A stretch of DNA of 64,000 nucleotides from positions 1 through 64,000 of the forward strand of contig NZ_JTDI01000008.1 in assembly GCF_000802225.1 (NCBI RefSeq). Reading direction: 5' to 3'. Shown here in pieces: positions 23,148 to 31,516 of the stretch (position 1 is its first letter; every line of letters starts with the position of its first letter). The stretch comes from Novosphingobium malaysiense. Its GTDB lineage: Bacteria; Pseudomonadota; Alphaproteobacteria; Sphingomonadales; Sphingomonadaceae. The translations under genes and the position numbers were made by a program. Under the pieces are notes generated by a model that was given only the letters and a program-made list of their open reading frames with translations, did not search any database and was not told where the DNA came from.

Positions 23148-25265
23148 TCACCCGGCGACAGGCTTGCCCTCCCAGTCCTGACCTGCTGCCACGCGATCCT
23201 CGAGCAGCTTGGCCGGCTTCCAGCGATCACCGTAACGCTTGTAATTGGCGTTGATGATCTCGAGGACCTTGTCGAGACCTTTCTGCTGCGCCCAGAACAT
23301 CGGACCGCCACGATATTTCGGGAAGCCATAGCCGAAGGCGTAGGTCACATCGATGTCGCTGGTACGCTGGGCATAGCCCTCTTCGACGATCTTTGCGCCC
23401 TCGTTCACCATAGAGGCAAGGATCGTGTCCACTATTTCCTCGTCGCTCAGTTCGCGGCGGGTAATCCCCTTTTTGGCCGATATCTCTTCCAACATAGCCA
23501 CGATCTCGGGATCGGGCGTGGCGTCGCGACCTTCGTACTTGTAGTATCCCGACCCCGTTTTCTGGCCGAAGCGGCCAGCCTCGCACAAGCGATCCGCGAG
23601 CGGCGTATATTCCGGGCTGTCGGGATCCAGGGTCCCGGCCTCGATGCGGCCCTGTCGCATGCGCCAAGCGACATCGAGACCCGCCATATCGCGCATCAAG
23701 AACACGCCCATGGGAAAGCCGAAGTCCTTGAGCGCCTGGTCGATCTGCCAGGGTGTCGCCCCCGCTTCGAGCAGAATGTCCGCTTCGCCGCCATAGACGC
23801 GCAAAATGCGGTTGCCGATAAAGCCTTCGCAGTTACCCGCTAGAACCGGCACCTTGCCGATCTGCTTGGCGAAGGCCATCGCTGTGGCAATCGTCTCGTC
23901 CGATGCAAGATCGCCGCGAACGACTTCGCACAGCTTCATGACATTGGCTGGCGAGAAGAAGTGGGTGCCGATCACGTCACCGGGACGCTTCGTCGCCGAC
24001 GCGATCTCGTCAATGCTGAGAGCGGACGTATTCGATGCGAGGACCGCGCCAGGCTTCATCACGTCGTCGAGCTTGCCGAAGATTTCCTTCTTGATCGCCA
24101 TGTTCTCGAACACGGCCTCGATCACGATGTCGCAATCGGCAAGGTCGGCATATTCGAGCGTCGGGGTCAGCAGCGCAAGCGCCTTGTCCACCTGCTCCTG
24201 AGAACGCGAACCACGCTTGATCGAGATATCATAGTTGCCCTTGACTTTGGCAAGGCCGGCATCGAGCGCCTCCTGCTTCGCTTCAAGGATGGTAACAGGA
24301 AGACCGGCATTGATGCAGCTCATGGCGATGCCGCCGCCCATGGTACCCGCGCCGATAACGCCGACTTTCGATATCTTCTTGAGCTTGACGTCCGGCGACA
24401 GCCCCTCGACCTTGGCCGCGGTTCGCTCCGCGAAGAACAGGTGTATCTGCGCAGCCCGGCTCGGCGCCTCAAGGCATTCCTGAAAGGCATCCTGCTCGAA
24501 CTTGAGCCCATCGCGCGGGCCGAGCTTGCATGCAGCTTCCACGCAGTCGACAATCTTGAACGGCGCCACCATCCCCTTCCACTTGCGGGCATTCTTTTTG
24601 CGCACGTCTTCGAAGATCGCAAAATCGACCTTCTCGACCTTGTCTGTAAGCTCCACAAGCTTGGGGTAGGGACCGCCCTCCGCGGCCTTCTTCTTCGCAA
24701 AGGCGACGGCGGCTTCAGTCACGTCGCCATCGGTGACCTCGTCAATCAGGCCTAGTTCCTTGCCCTTCGAGGCGGAAATATGCTTGCCGGAGAGGATCAG
24801 ATCGAGCGCGACCTCCGGGCCGGCGATGCGGGTGGTGCGCTGCGTCCCGCCGCCCCCCGGAAGCAGGCCGAGGTTGACTTCGGGAAGGCCGATCTTGGCG
24901 CGGCTGGCCGCGACCCGGAACGGCCCGGCAAGCGCAAGCTCGAGTCCGCCGCCGAGGGCATGACCGTCGACGGCTGAAACAATCGGCTTCTCGCTAGCCT
25001 CCATCATCAACTGGAGTTCGAGCAGGCCCGGCCCCTGCTTGGGCTTGCCAAATTCACGAATGTCGGCGCCAGCCACGAAGCGATCGTTCGCGCCGACCAA
25101 TACGATGGCCTTCACGGCAGGATCCTCGGCCGCCTGCTCAAGCCGCATTGCAAGGCCACGTCGCATTGGCTCGCCAAGCGCGTTCACGGGCGGGAAATCG
25201 ATGGTCAGGACGGCGACTTCGTCGCGAACGTCATAGCTGACAGCGGTCTCGGGCGTAACGGACAT
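23148..25265 (-). CDS. FadB-like bifunctional enoyl-CoA hydratase / 3-hydroxyacyl-CoA dehydrogenase
   Basis: A 705-residue fusion. The N-terminal crotonase domain (1-190) keeps both hydratase glutamates, in GHALGGGLELAL and IGLPEVNLG. The 3-hydroxyacyl-CoA dehydrogenase NAD domain starts with GVIGAGTMGGG (about 304-314), its catalytic histidine lies in IGTHFFSPANVMKL (about 433), and two C-terminal dehydrogenase domains follow. It hydrates enoyl-CoA and oxidises the 3-hydroxyacyl-CoA to 3-ketoacyl-CoA in the cytoplasm. It is the only crotonase in the window with an intact two-glutamate site. No thiolase partner is adjacent, which is unusual for a fadBA arrangement. It is divergent from the ferredoxin/Rieske genes across a perfect 18-bp palindrome. 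Confidence 0.95.
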   Translation of the reverse strand: MSVTPETAVSYDVRDEVAVLTIDFPPVNALGEPMRRGLAMRLEQAAEDPAVKAIVLVGANDRFVAGADIREFGKPKQGPGLLELQLMMEASEKPIVSAVDGHALGGGLELALAGPFRVAASRAKIGLPEVNLGLLPGGGGTQRTTRIAGPEVALDLILSGKHISASKGKELGLIDEVTDGDVTEAAVAFAKKKAAEGGPYPKLVELTDKVEKVDFAIFEDVRKKNARKWKGMVAPFKIVDCVEAACKLGPRDGLKFEQDAFQECLEAPSRAAQIHLFFAERTAAKVEGLSPDVKLKKISKVGVIGAGTMGGGIAMSCINAGLPVTILEAKQEALDAGLAKVKGNYDISIKRGSRSQEQVDKALALLTPTLEYADLADCDIVIEAVFENMAIKKEIFGKLDDVMKPGAVLASNTSALSIDEIASATKRPGDVIGTHFFSPANVMKLCEVVRGDLASDETIATAMAFAKQIGKVPVLAGNCEGFIGNRILRVYGGEADILLEAGATPWQIDQALKDFGFPMGVFLMRDMAGLDVAWRMRQGRIEAGTLDPDSPEYTPLADRLCEAGRFGQKTGSGYYKYEGRDATPDPEIVAMLEEISAKKGITRRELSDEEIVDTILASMVNEGAKIVEEGYAQRTSDIDVTYAFGYGFPKYRGGPMFWAQQKGLDKVLEIINANYKRYGDRWKPAKLLEDRVAAGQDWEGKPVAG

Positions 25266-25566
25266 GGGTTCCGAAATCCTTCTGCGTTTGGAAAATTACT
25301 GCGCCCTGCTGTGGCAAAGTGCTTTCACGGTGTCATCGATTTGCGGCGACCCGAAGGGATCAATCGCAATTGCGATTGTCGGCCGGGTGTGCCGCGTTTT
25401 CCCTGTCGCGCCAGGAACGATTGATTCCGGTCAATTTAGCTGTGCAGCAGATACCACACAATTAGACCCATTCAGAACGCAATGAAACTTGTCCGATGGC
25501 GCATCGCACCACCCTTGCCCCGACCAACAATTCCTCCGCCGTCCGTAGGCGTGTCCCCGGCCTGCA
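25266..25566. other. 301-bp divergent promoter region, fadB-like / ferredoxin-Rieske
   Basis: No gene was supported here. The region contains the perfect 18-bp palindrome at 25361-25378, roughly 96 bases upstream of the fadB-like start and 189 bases before the ferredoxin start. Confidence 0.65.
25361..25378. promoter_or_regulatory. Cluster operator candidate, perfect 18-bp palindrome
   Basis: CAATCGCAATTGCGATTG equals its own reverse complement over all 18 bases, making it the most symmetrical member of the ATCG-N6-CGAT set (core at 25363-25376). Confidence 0.75.
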
Positions 25567-25875
25567 GTGTCGGCATGGGGACGCATCGTGAAGGTCCCCG
25601 CCGCCCAGCATGGTCCCTGCCCTGGCCGGAACGCGGCGACCCAGCACCTGATCGACCCCGAGCTTTGCTCGGCGTGCCAATCGTGCCTCGCGGTCTGTCC
25701 CGAGCAGGCAATCGTCGCTCAGGATCGGCGCGTCGCCATCGACCCCCAACTCTGCCGCTTCTGCCGGACCTGCGTCGAGGAGTGCCCTTCGGGCGCGATC
25801 GACGTCTGGCACCCGGTCACGAACGGCGAGATTTATGACCTTGATCAACAGTTCGATTGGGAGCGCCTGCCCTGA
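25567..25875 (+). CDS. Ferredoxin with two [4Fe-4S] motifs, probable electron donor to the Rieske oxygenase
   Basis: 102 residues from a GTG at 25567; a stop codon in frame at 25546-25548 limits the start, and no clear ribosome-binding site is visible, so the start is uncertain. Two CxxCxxCxxxCP motifs are present (cysteines 34, 37, 40, 44 and 63, 66, 69, 73). The segment QHLIDPELCSACQSC resembles the ferredoxin part of BoxA, the benzoyl-CoA epoxidase reductase subunit (recalled similarity, not searched). It lies 27 bases before the Rieske oxygenase, so it likely passes electrons to that enzyme. Most Rieske systems use a [2Fe-2S] donor, so this pairing is unusual. No reductase gene is adjacent. 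Confidence 0.85.
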   Translation: MSAWGRIVKVPAAQHGPCPGRNAATQHLIDPELCSACQSCLAVCPEQAIVAQDRRVAIDPQLCRFCRTCVEECPSGAIDVWHPVTNGEIYDLDQQFDWERLP

Positions 25876-25902
25876 CCGAGCACACACGAAGTGGAGATGA
25901 GA

Positions 25903-27318
25903 ATGACTAGTGGCAATGAAACGAAGGGCGCGCAGGTCCGCGACGATTTCGTCCCGAAGGACGCGTACATTTCTCGCGAGTTCCTCGAACAGGAAAAGCG
26001 CAATATGTGGTCGCGCGTCTGGCAGGTCGCCTGCCGCGAGGAAGAGCTGAAAGCGGTTGGCGACTACGTCACCTACGACATTCACGATGAAAGCTTCATC
26101 GTCGTGCGCACGGCCGAAGACAAGATCGAGGCCTTCCACAATGTGTGCATGCACCGCGGCCGCCGCTTGACGGCTGGATGCGGTCACGCGCGCAAGTTCC
26201 ACTGCAACTACCATGGCTGGCGCTGGAACCTCGACGGCAGCGTCAACCGCATCCTCGACCGCACCGACTGGCAGGGCTGCCCCAACGTTTCGGACGACGA
26301 TTTCAAGCTGCGCGACGTCAAGGTCGGCACCTGGGGCGGGTTCGTCTATATCAACCCCGATCCCGATGCCGAGCCGCTCGCGGACTATCTCGCCCCGATG
26401 CCGGACTTCATCGACCCCTTCGAGTTCGAGAAGATGCGCTACCGCTGGTACGTGACCGTCAAGCTGCCGTGCAACTGGAAGGTCGCGCTCGAAGCCTTCA
26501 ACGAAGGCTACCATGTCGCGGCCACGCACCCGCAGCTTCTCGACAACATGGGCGATGATGTCACGCGCAGCTACACTTACGGAAAGCACGGCATGTTCGG
26601 TTACCCGACTGCCTCTCGACCTTGGGGGGCCCCAAGCCCGCGCACCGGCAAACCCATGCCCGAAGATCTGCGGCCGGGCATCATCCGCTTCTTCGACGTG
26701 ATGAACACGACGCTGCGGGCGATCTATACCGAGCGCGACACGGAAGCCGCGCGTCGCCTGATGTCCGAAACCCAGCCTTCCGACGATATCGGCACGCTGA
26801 TCGGCCCGATGATCGAATTTCAGAAGCAGGCCGCAGAGGCCTCCGGCGCCGGATGGCCGGAGGTCAGCCTGGAGCAAGTCGGGCAGGCCGGAGTCAACTG
26901 GCATGTTTTCCCGAACCAGGTGTTCCTGATGTATTTCGATGGCGCCCTTTGCTACCGGGCCCGTCCGCACGGCGATGATCCTGACAGCTGCCTCTACGAC
27001 ATCTGGTCACTCGTACGCTATGCTCCGGGAGCAGAGCCGCCACTGGAGCGGCAGGAATTCCTTGGTGACGAAGACTGGAAGGGCTTCTCGGCCGTCAGCA
27101 TCATCCTGCAGCAAGACTTCGACAACATGGAGCAGGTGCAAAAGGGGATGAAGAGTACCGCCTTCGAAGGGTCCCGCACCAGTCCGCTTCAGGAAAGTTC
27201 AGTCTCGAACCTCCATCGCTGGGTACGCCATTACGCACTAGGCGACGATCTCGGGGCTACCCGACGCGAAGGATCGGATGCGGGTTCGAGCGACACGCGC
27301 ATGGTCGAACAGGCCTGA
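25903..27318 (+). CDS. Rieske non-heme iron oxygenase, alpha subunit
   Basis: 471 residues from the ATG at 25903, chosen because GGAG lies six bases upstream; in-frame starts at 25891 and 25897 are alternatives. The Rieske [2Fe-2S] ligands are C82-x-H84 (CMHRGRR) and C101-x2-H104 (CNYHGW). Mononuclear iron ligands are H204 and H209 (NEGYHVAATHP), with an aspartate in QQDFDNMEQ near 405-407. It would hydroxylate or demethylate a ring or side chain using O2. No beta-subunit gene is present, so it is probably an alpha-only (alpha3) oxygenase of the kind seen for terpenoid, steroid or aryl-ether substrates. Confidence 0.94.
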   Translation: MTSGNETKGAQVRDDFVPKDAYISREFLEQEKRNMWSRVWQVACREEELKAVGDYVTYDIHDESFIVVRTAEDKIEAFHNVCMHRGRRLTAGCGHARKFHCNYHGWRWNLDGSVNRILDRTDWQGCPNVSDDDFKLRDVKVGTWGGFVYINPDPDAEPLADYLAPMPDFIDPFEFEKMRYRWYVTVKLPCNWKVALEAFNEGYHVAATHPQLLDNMGDDVTRSYTYGKHGMFGYPTASRPWGAPSPRTGKPMPEDLRPGIIRFFDVMNTTLRAIYTERDTEAARRLMSETQPSDDIGTLIGPMIEFQKQAAEASGAGWPEVSLEQVGQAGVNWHVFPNQVFLMYFDGALCYRARPHGDDPDSCLYDIWSLVRYAPGAEPPLERQEFLGDEDWKGFSAVSIILQQDFDNMEQVQKGMKSTAFEGSRTSPLQESSVSNLHRWVRHYALGDDLGATRREGSDAGSSDTRMVEQA

Positions 27319-27442
27319 TCCGCCAGATCCGGTTTTCCAGCTGAGAAAGGGCCTCTTCCGGCTCTTGCGGGGGGAGGCCCTGTCGTACAGGTAAATGGTA
27401 TGTTCTGACCTGGTTCGCGCCATCCGGTTCGCGGGCCCTACG

Positions 27443-27456
27443 ATCATTGTTGCGAT
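27443..27456. promoter_or_regulatory. Cluster operator variant ATCA-N6-CGAT upstream of the crotonase
   Basis: CGATCATTGTTGCGATAC carries ATCA-TTGTTG-CGAT, one change from the perfect motif, 105 bases before the crotonase start at 27562. The right half TGCGATA is intact and faces the gene, as at 32872, 48532, 52156 and 63524. Confidence 0.5.
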
Positions 27457-27561
27457 ACTTGGCGCGGCCCGTTTGGCAGCCCGGGGGTTGGCCCATAGGG
27501 TCTGCGCCATATCCATTCTATTGCCCACGCGCGCAGCGAGGGCCCGCAACTGGAGAGTTCA

Positions 27562-28464
27562 ATGAAGGATTATCGAGGCAAGTGGCTCTACGAGCCGGAA
27601 ACCGTTCTGTTCGAGGTTGATGGACCGGTTGCCTACATCACGCTCAACCGCCCCGAGGCGCGCAACGCGCTCAACGGCCAGATGCTGTCCGAGATGCACG
27701 ACGCCATGCTCGAGGCGGACGACCGCACCGACATCAACGTGATGGTCCTGCAGGGCGCGGGCAAGGATTTCTGCGCGGGCTACGACCTCAAGCTGTCCTA
27801 TCAGGGCCGCGGCGAAAAGACCGAGATGGGCGACTACAAGTACCGTGAGGCCACCAAGCGGTACGACGACGATTGCTGGTCGATGGAAAAGACCCAGCGC
27901 TGGGCGCTGGTCATGCCCTCGCTGCACAAGCCGGTGATCGCCAAGGTGCACGGCAATTGCCTCGCCGGCGGCAACGATCTCGCGCTCGCCTGCGATCTCG
28001 TGATTGCGGCAGACGATGCGAAGTTCGGCTTTCCCGCGACCCGCGCGAACGGCTCCCCGCCAGCGCACATGTGGACCTATCATGTCGGTCCGCAGTGGGC
28101 GAAGCGCATGCTGTTCACCGGCGACAAGATCCGCGGCCGCGACGCCGTGAAGATCGGACTGGTGCTGGAATCCTGGCCGGTCGAGGAACTCGATGCCCGC
28201 GTGAAGGAAATGGCCGACAAGGTTGGTGCCGTGGACAGCGAACTGCTCTCCGCCCACAAGCGTATCGTCAACCTGGCGCTCGAACAGATGGGCGCGGAGC
28301 AGATCCAGCGAATGGCGGCGGAAATCGATGCCCGCGCGCACCTTTCGACCGGGCCGCGTCGCATGCAGTTCAAGGCGGACATGGCCGAGCACGGCATGAA
28401 GGTCGCGCTTAAGAACCGCGATGCGCCGTTCGGCGACGGATACGTCCACTTCCGCGAGGATTAA
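27562..28464 (+). CDS. Crotonase-family protein (AGGNDLA type)
   Basis: A 300-residue crotonase-fold protein with a good GGAGAG site upstream. The oxyanion segments are GKDFCAGYDLKL (about 68-79) and GNCLAGGNDLALACD (about 130-144). The first hydratase glutamate is replaced by aspartate (GGNDLA); the second position is alanine (FGFPATRANG). An insertion around residues 85-110 makes it longer than standard hydratases. It is probably not a simple hydratase; related long crotonases act in ring or aromatic CoA degradation, but the reaction is unknown. It is a single-gene unit with a strong terminator after it. Confidence 0.92.
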   Translation: MKDYRGKWLYEPETVLFEVDGPVAYITLNRPEARNALNGQMLSEMHDAMLEADDRTDINVMVLQGAGKDFCAGYDLKLSYQGRGEKTEMGDYKYREATKRYDDDCWSMEKTQRWALVMPSLHKPVIAKVHGNCLAGGNDLALACDLVIAADDAKFGFPATRANGSPPAHMWTYHVGPQWAKRMLFTGDKIRGRDAVKIGLVLESWPVEELDARVKEMADKVGAVDSELLSAHKRIVNLALEQMGAEQIQRMAAEIDARAHLSTGPRRMQFKADMAEHGMKVALKNRDAPFGDGYVHFRED

Positions 28465-28506
28465 TTTGCAGCTTCCTCGCTCCAAAACACACTGCAGATC
28501 ATAACG

Positions 28507-28547
28507 AGAGGGCAGCGCGGATCAGATCCGCGCTGCCCTCTTCATTT
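28507..28547 (+). terminator. Strong hairpin terminator after the crotonase
   Basis: A stem of 16 bp (28507-28522 with 28526-28541, AGAGGGCAGCGCGGAT and complement) closes on a three-base loop CAG and is followed by TCATTTG. It also lies downstream of the converging NMO-family gene. Confidence 0.85.
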
Positions 28548-28590
28548 GTCCCCAGAACCAGTCGCGGCCGGGGGAGGAATGGCTTCGGCG

Positions 28591-29640
28591 TCAGGCGCCG
28601 ATGTTGCTCGTTTCCAGAACCCGGCGCTTGGCTTCTTCGGCTTCCGCGACAAGGCGCGGGATGAGTTCCGCGATCGTCGGCACGTCGTGAACCATGCCCA
28701 CCGACTGACCTACGGCGGTAAAACCGATAGAAGTGTCGTTGCTCGTCATGGTATGCGTGTGCGCCTTGAGCATTTCCGCCATGCGCATCATCGACTGGAT
28801 TTCCTTTGGCCCCTTCCTGAAGGTGTCAAACGACAGCTTGATCCAGGGAATGTCGAGCTCCTTGGATATCTTGAAGCTCTCGCGCAGCACCGAGAAGTAG
28901 TTGAGCGTCTTGGCGTTCATCATCTTGCGGGCGCCCGGCACATCCATCTGCCGGTTCATCCAGCCGTCGAACTTCTCGGAATAGAGCGTGTCGGTCGAGG
29001 CAAGTTCCAGTGCCTTTTCCTTCCACGCCGGCATCATCGGGCCTTCCGCGGTAGTCCAGAAGCGCGTGCCCATCGAGGCACCGCTGGCGCCCAGCGCGAT
29101 AACCGCGATCAGCGCCTGGCCGGTCGACACGCCGCCCGCCGCGATGATCGGGATGTCAAGCGCCTCGCGCAGTTCCGGGATCAGTGCCATCGTCGAGGAC
29201 GGGCCTGAGTGTCCAGCGGCCTCGGTACCCGCCGCAATTACAGCGTCGCAGCCATGCTTCTGCGCGCTCAGGGCCAGTTTCTTGGTGGTGATGGAAGCCA
29301 TCACCTTGCCGCCGTACTTGTGGGCCCAGTCACAGATCCAGCGCCCGCTGCCCATCGAGTAGTTGATGACCGGCACCTTCTCCTCAAGCAGGATCTTGGC
29401 GTTATCCATCGCGTTGGGCAGCGCCAGCGGGACATTAGCGCCGAAGGGCTTGTCCGTAAGCGAACGGACTTCGCGGATCCATTCGCGCACCTGCTCGGGC
29501 GGCGCCGTGCCCGCACCGAGCACGCCGAGACCGCCGGCGTTGGAAACCGCGGCCACCATGTTCGGCAGGGCGACGCGGCCCATACCCGCGTTGAGAATGG
29601 GATACTTGACGCCGAAGAGTTCGGTTATCGCGGTACGCAT
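28591..29640 (-). CDS. NMO-family flavin oxidoreductase (possible IpdC-like)
   Basis: 349 residues from the ATG read from 29640 (MRTAITELFGVKYPILNAGM). The FMN barrel motifs are SNAGGLGVLGAGTAPPEQ, GTEAAGHSGPSS (active-site histidine), PIIAAGGVSTG and ASMGTRFWTT. It is clearly a relative of the protein at 6798 but belongs to another subgroup. Proteins of this type next to crotonases, ACADs and SDRs include the steroid-ring reductase IpdC; that comparison is from memory and is only a hypothesis. It is the last gene of a three-gene minus-strand operon with two crotonases, 11 bases after the second. Confidence 0.9.
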   Translation of the reverse strand: MRTAITELFGVKYPILNAGMGRVALPNMVAAVSNAGGLGVLGAGTAPPEQVREWIREVRSLTDKPFGANVPLALPNAMDNAKILLEEKVPVINYSMGSGRWICDWAHKYGGKVMASITTKKLALSAQKHGCDAVIAAGTEAAGHSGPSSTMALIPELREALDIPIIAAGGVSTGQALIAVIALGASGASMGTRFWTTAEGPMMPAWKEKALELASTDTLYSEKFDGWMNRQMDVPGARKMMNAKTLNYFSVLRESFKISKELDIPWIKLSFDTFRKGPKEIQSMMRMAEMLKAHTHTMTSNDTSIGFTAVGQSVGMVHDVPTIAELIPRLVAEAEEAKRRVLETSNIGA

Positions 29641-29651
29641 TGGTTCGCTCC

Positions 29652-30551
29652 TCAGCTGAATTCCGGCTCTTCCCACCATGGGAAGTAGTCAGGCATCTCC
29701 GAAACCTTGCCGGGGAACTCGGGCAGGCGCTTCTCGAGCAGCGAGGCGACACCTTCCTTTGCATCAGGCGACGCGCCGCGATTGGTGATGCCACGACTTT
29801 CCCAGCGGTGCCCCTCCATCGGGTGATCCCAGCCAAGGCTGCGCCACGCCATTTGCCGCATCAGCGCGATGGAGACGGGCGCGGTGTTGTCGGCGATCTC
29901 GCGCGCGATCTCGCGGGCGCGAGGCAGCAGGTTCTCCTGCGTGGTGATCTCGCGGATCAGACCATAGTCCTTGAGTTCCTCGGCCTGCAGCAGGCGTCCG
30001 GTCAGAGCCAGGTCGAGCGCCTTGGCGATACCCACCACGCGCGGCAGGAACCAGCTCGAACAGCATTCGAACACGATGCCGCGACGCGCGTAGACGAAAC
30101 CCAGGCGCGCCTTCTCGCTGCCGATGCGGATGTCCATCGGCAGCGTCATCGAGGCGCCCACACCGACGCCGGTACCGTTGATGGCGCCGATGATGGGCTT
30201 GAGCGAATTGAACATGCGCAGCGCCAGCTTACCGCCGCCATCGCGCGCGACCTCGGACGAATAGTTGAAGCTGCCGTCAGGGTTGCGCGCGCCGCCGCCT
30301 TCGCGCCCTTCGACCTTCTTGTCCTTGTTGAAGATGTCGGCACCGCTTGAGAGGTCCGCGCCGCCGCAGAAACCCTTGCCGGCACCCGTCACGATGAGAA
30401 CGCGCACGGCGTCATCCTGATCCGAAAGGTCCAGAGCCGCCTCGATTTCCTGCTGCATGAGCGGGCTCATGGCGTTGAACTTGTCGGGCCGGTTCAGCGT
30501 AAGCGTCGCAATGCCATCCTCGACGTCATACAGGATCGTTTCAAAAGCCAT
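29652..30551 (-). CDS. Crotonase-family protein with glycine-rich insertion
   Basis: 299 residues from the ATG read from 30551 (an in-frame GTG two codons earlier is possible). The oxyanion-hole segments are GKGFCGGADLSSG (about 57-69) and NGTGVGVGASMTLPMD (about 123-138). Both hydratase glutamates are absent (GVGASM; LGFVYARRG). A glycine-rich, charged insertion around residues 75-100 (GREGGGARNPDG) sets it apart. The C-terminal tail has MPDYFPWWEEPEF, a motif seen in several uncharacterised actinobacterial and sphingomonad crotonases. It lies between another crotonase (11-base gap) and the NMO-family gene. Confidence 0.91.
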   Translation of the reverse strand: MAFETILYDVEDGIATLTLNRPDKFNAMSPLMQQEIEAALDLSDQDDAVRVLIVTGAGKGFCGGADLSSGADIFNKDKKVEGREGGGARNPDGSFNYSSEVARDGGGKLALRMFNSLKPIIGAINGTGVGVGASMTLPMDIRIGSEKARLGFVYARRGIVFECCSSWFLPRVVGIAKALDLALTGRLLQAEELKDYGLIREITTQENLLPRAREIAREIADNTAPVSIALMRQMAWRSLGWDHPMEGHRWESRGITNRGASPDAKEGVASLLEKRLPEFPGKVSEMPDYFPWWEEPEFS

Positions 30552-30562
30552 GGCCACCCCCC

Positions 30563-31369
30563 TTACTTGCCGCTGAACTTGGGTTCGCGCTTTTCGAGGA
30601 AGGCCGCGCGCTTTTCCTTCGCGTCCTCAGTCGACTGGGCCATGAACACGCCGCGAGTCTCGAACTCCATCGCCTGTTCCAGGCTGCCCGCGTTCATGTT
30701 GTGCCAGAGCGACTGCTTGGTTACCCAGATGCCCATCGGCACGTTGACCGCGATGTCCTTGGCCAGGGCAACGCATTCGTCCTGCAGCTGGTCATCAGGC
30801 ACGGTCTTGAGCACGAGGCCGATCTCGGCGGCTTCCTCGGCCGAGACGCGGCGTGCAGTGTAGAGAATCTCGGCGGCCTTCTGTGCACCAACGGCGCGCG
30901 GCAGCATGTAGCTCATGCCCAGTTCGGCGCCGGTCGCAGCATTGTGAATTGCGTTGATGAACTTGGCCGATTGCCCGGCGATCGCCATGTCGGCGGCCAG
31001 CGGGAAAGCGTAGCCCATGCCCGCGACGGTACCGTTCACGCCACAGATCACCGGCTGCGGCAGGTTGCGCAGCAGCTTGGGAATCGAGGCAATCACTTCC
31101 ATCGAGTACTTGGTGTTGTAGGCCTTGCCCACGCCCGACTTCACCCAGCTCGGCGGCTCCTTGTCACGCAGGTCGTGCCCAGTACAGAAGCCACGCCCGT
31201 TGCCAGTCAGGATGACCACGCGGCAATCGGGATCGTACTTGATGTCCTCGAGGATCGCGATGAACTCCAGGTACATCGCGTTCGTGAACGCGTTCATGGC
31301 CTCGGGGCGATTGAGCGTCAGCCGCTTCACCCCTTCGACCGGCTCATCGATAAGAATATTGTCTGCCAT
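30563..31369 (-). CDS. Crotonase-family protein, first gene of a three-gene operon
   Basis: 268 residues from the ATG read from 31369 (MADNILIDEPVEG); an upstream in-frame extension to 31462 would cover the GATAGG repeat and an operator and is rejected. The oxyanion segments are GRGFCTGHDLRDK (about 58-70) and NGTVAGMGYAFPLAAD. Both hydratase glutamates are missing (GMGYAF; INAIHNAATG), so the reaction is probably not simple hydration. The tail FLEKREPKFSGK is the usual crotonase C-terminus. It is divergent from the P450 gene at 31602, with two ATCG-N6-CGAT sites and a GATAGG repeat in the shared region. Confidence 0.92.
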   Translation of the reverse strand: MADNILIDEPVEGVKRLTLNRPEAMNAFTNAMYLEFIAILEDIKYDPDCRVVILTGNGRGFCTGHDLRDKEPPSWVKSGVGKAYNTKYSMEVIASIPKLLRNLPQPVICGVNGTVAGMGYAFPLAADMAIAGQSAKFINAIHNAATGAELGMSYMLPRAVGAQKAAEILYTARRVSAEEAAEIGLVLKTVPDDQLQDECVALAKDIAVNVPMGIWVTKQSLWHNMNAGSLEQAMEFETRGVFMAQSTEDAKEKRAAFLEKREPKFSGK

Positions 31370-31393
31370 GCTTAAGCCCCGTCCAAGGTAGTT

Positions 31394-31414
31394 GATAGGT
31401 GTCCTTCCCCTATC
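31394..31414. promoter_or_regulatory. Inverted repeat GATAGG...CCTATC upstream of the crotonase operon
   Basis: Arms at 31394-31399 and 31409-31414 enclose nine bases, 25 bases upstream of the crotonase start. It shares GATAGGTG and CCCCTATC with the repeat at 22922-22941 before the TonB-dependent receptor; the spacer is one base longer here. Confidence 0.45.
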
Positions 31415-31455
31415 GCCAGAGCCTGTCAGACAAAGCAATTGCCCAAGGGCATCGT

Positions 31456-31469
31456 ATCGCATTTACGAT
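31456..31469. promoter_or_regulatory. Cluster operator candidate, crotonase-side of a pair
   Basis: GTATCGCATTTACGATGG carries ATCG-CATTTA-CGAT, 87 bases upstream of the minus-strand crotonase start. Confidence 0.6.
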
Positions 31470-31516
31470 GGCCGAGGCGCCCACCGCGCGGCTTCATCGG
31501 CAGATCGAGCAAGGCC

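Noticed and set aside
25462..26970. 502-codon minus-strand frame over the ferredoxin and Rieske genes
   Set aside because: The opposite strand has cysteine and histidine motifs of known families; this frame has none.
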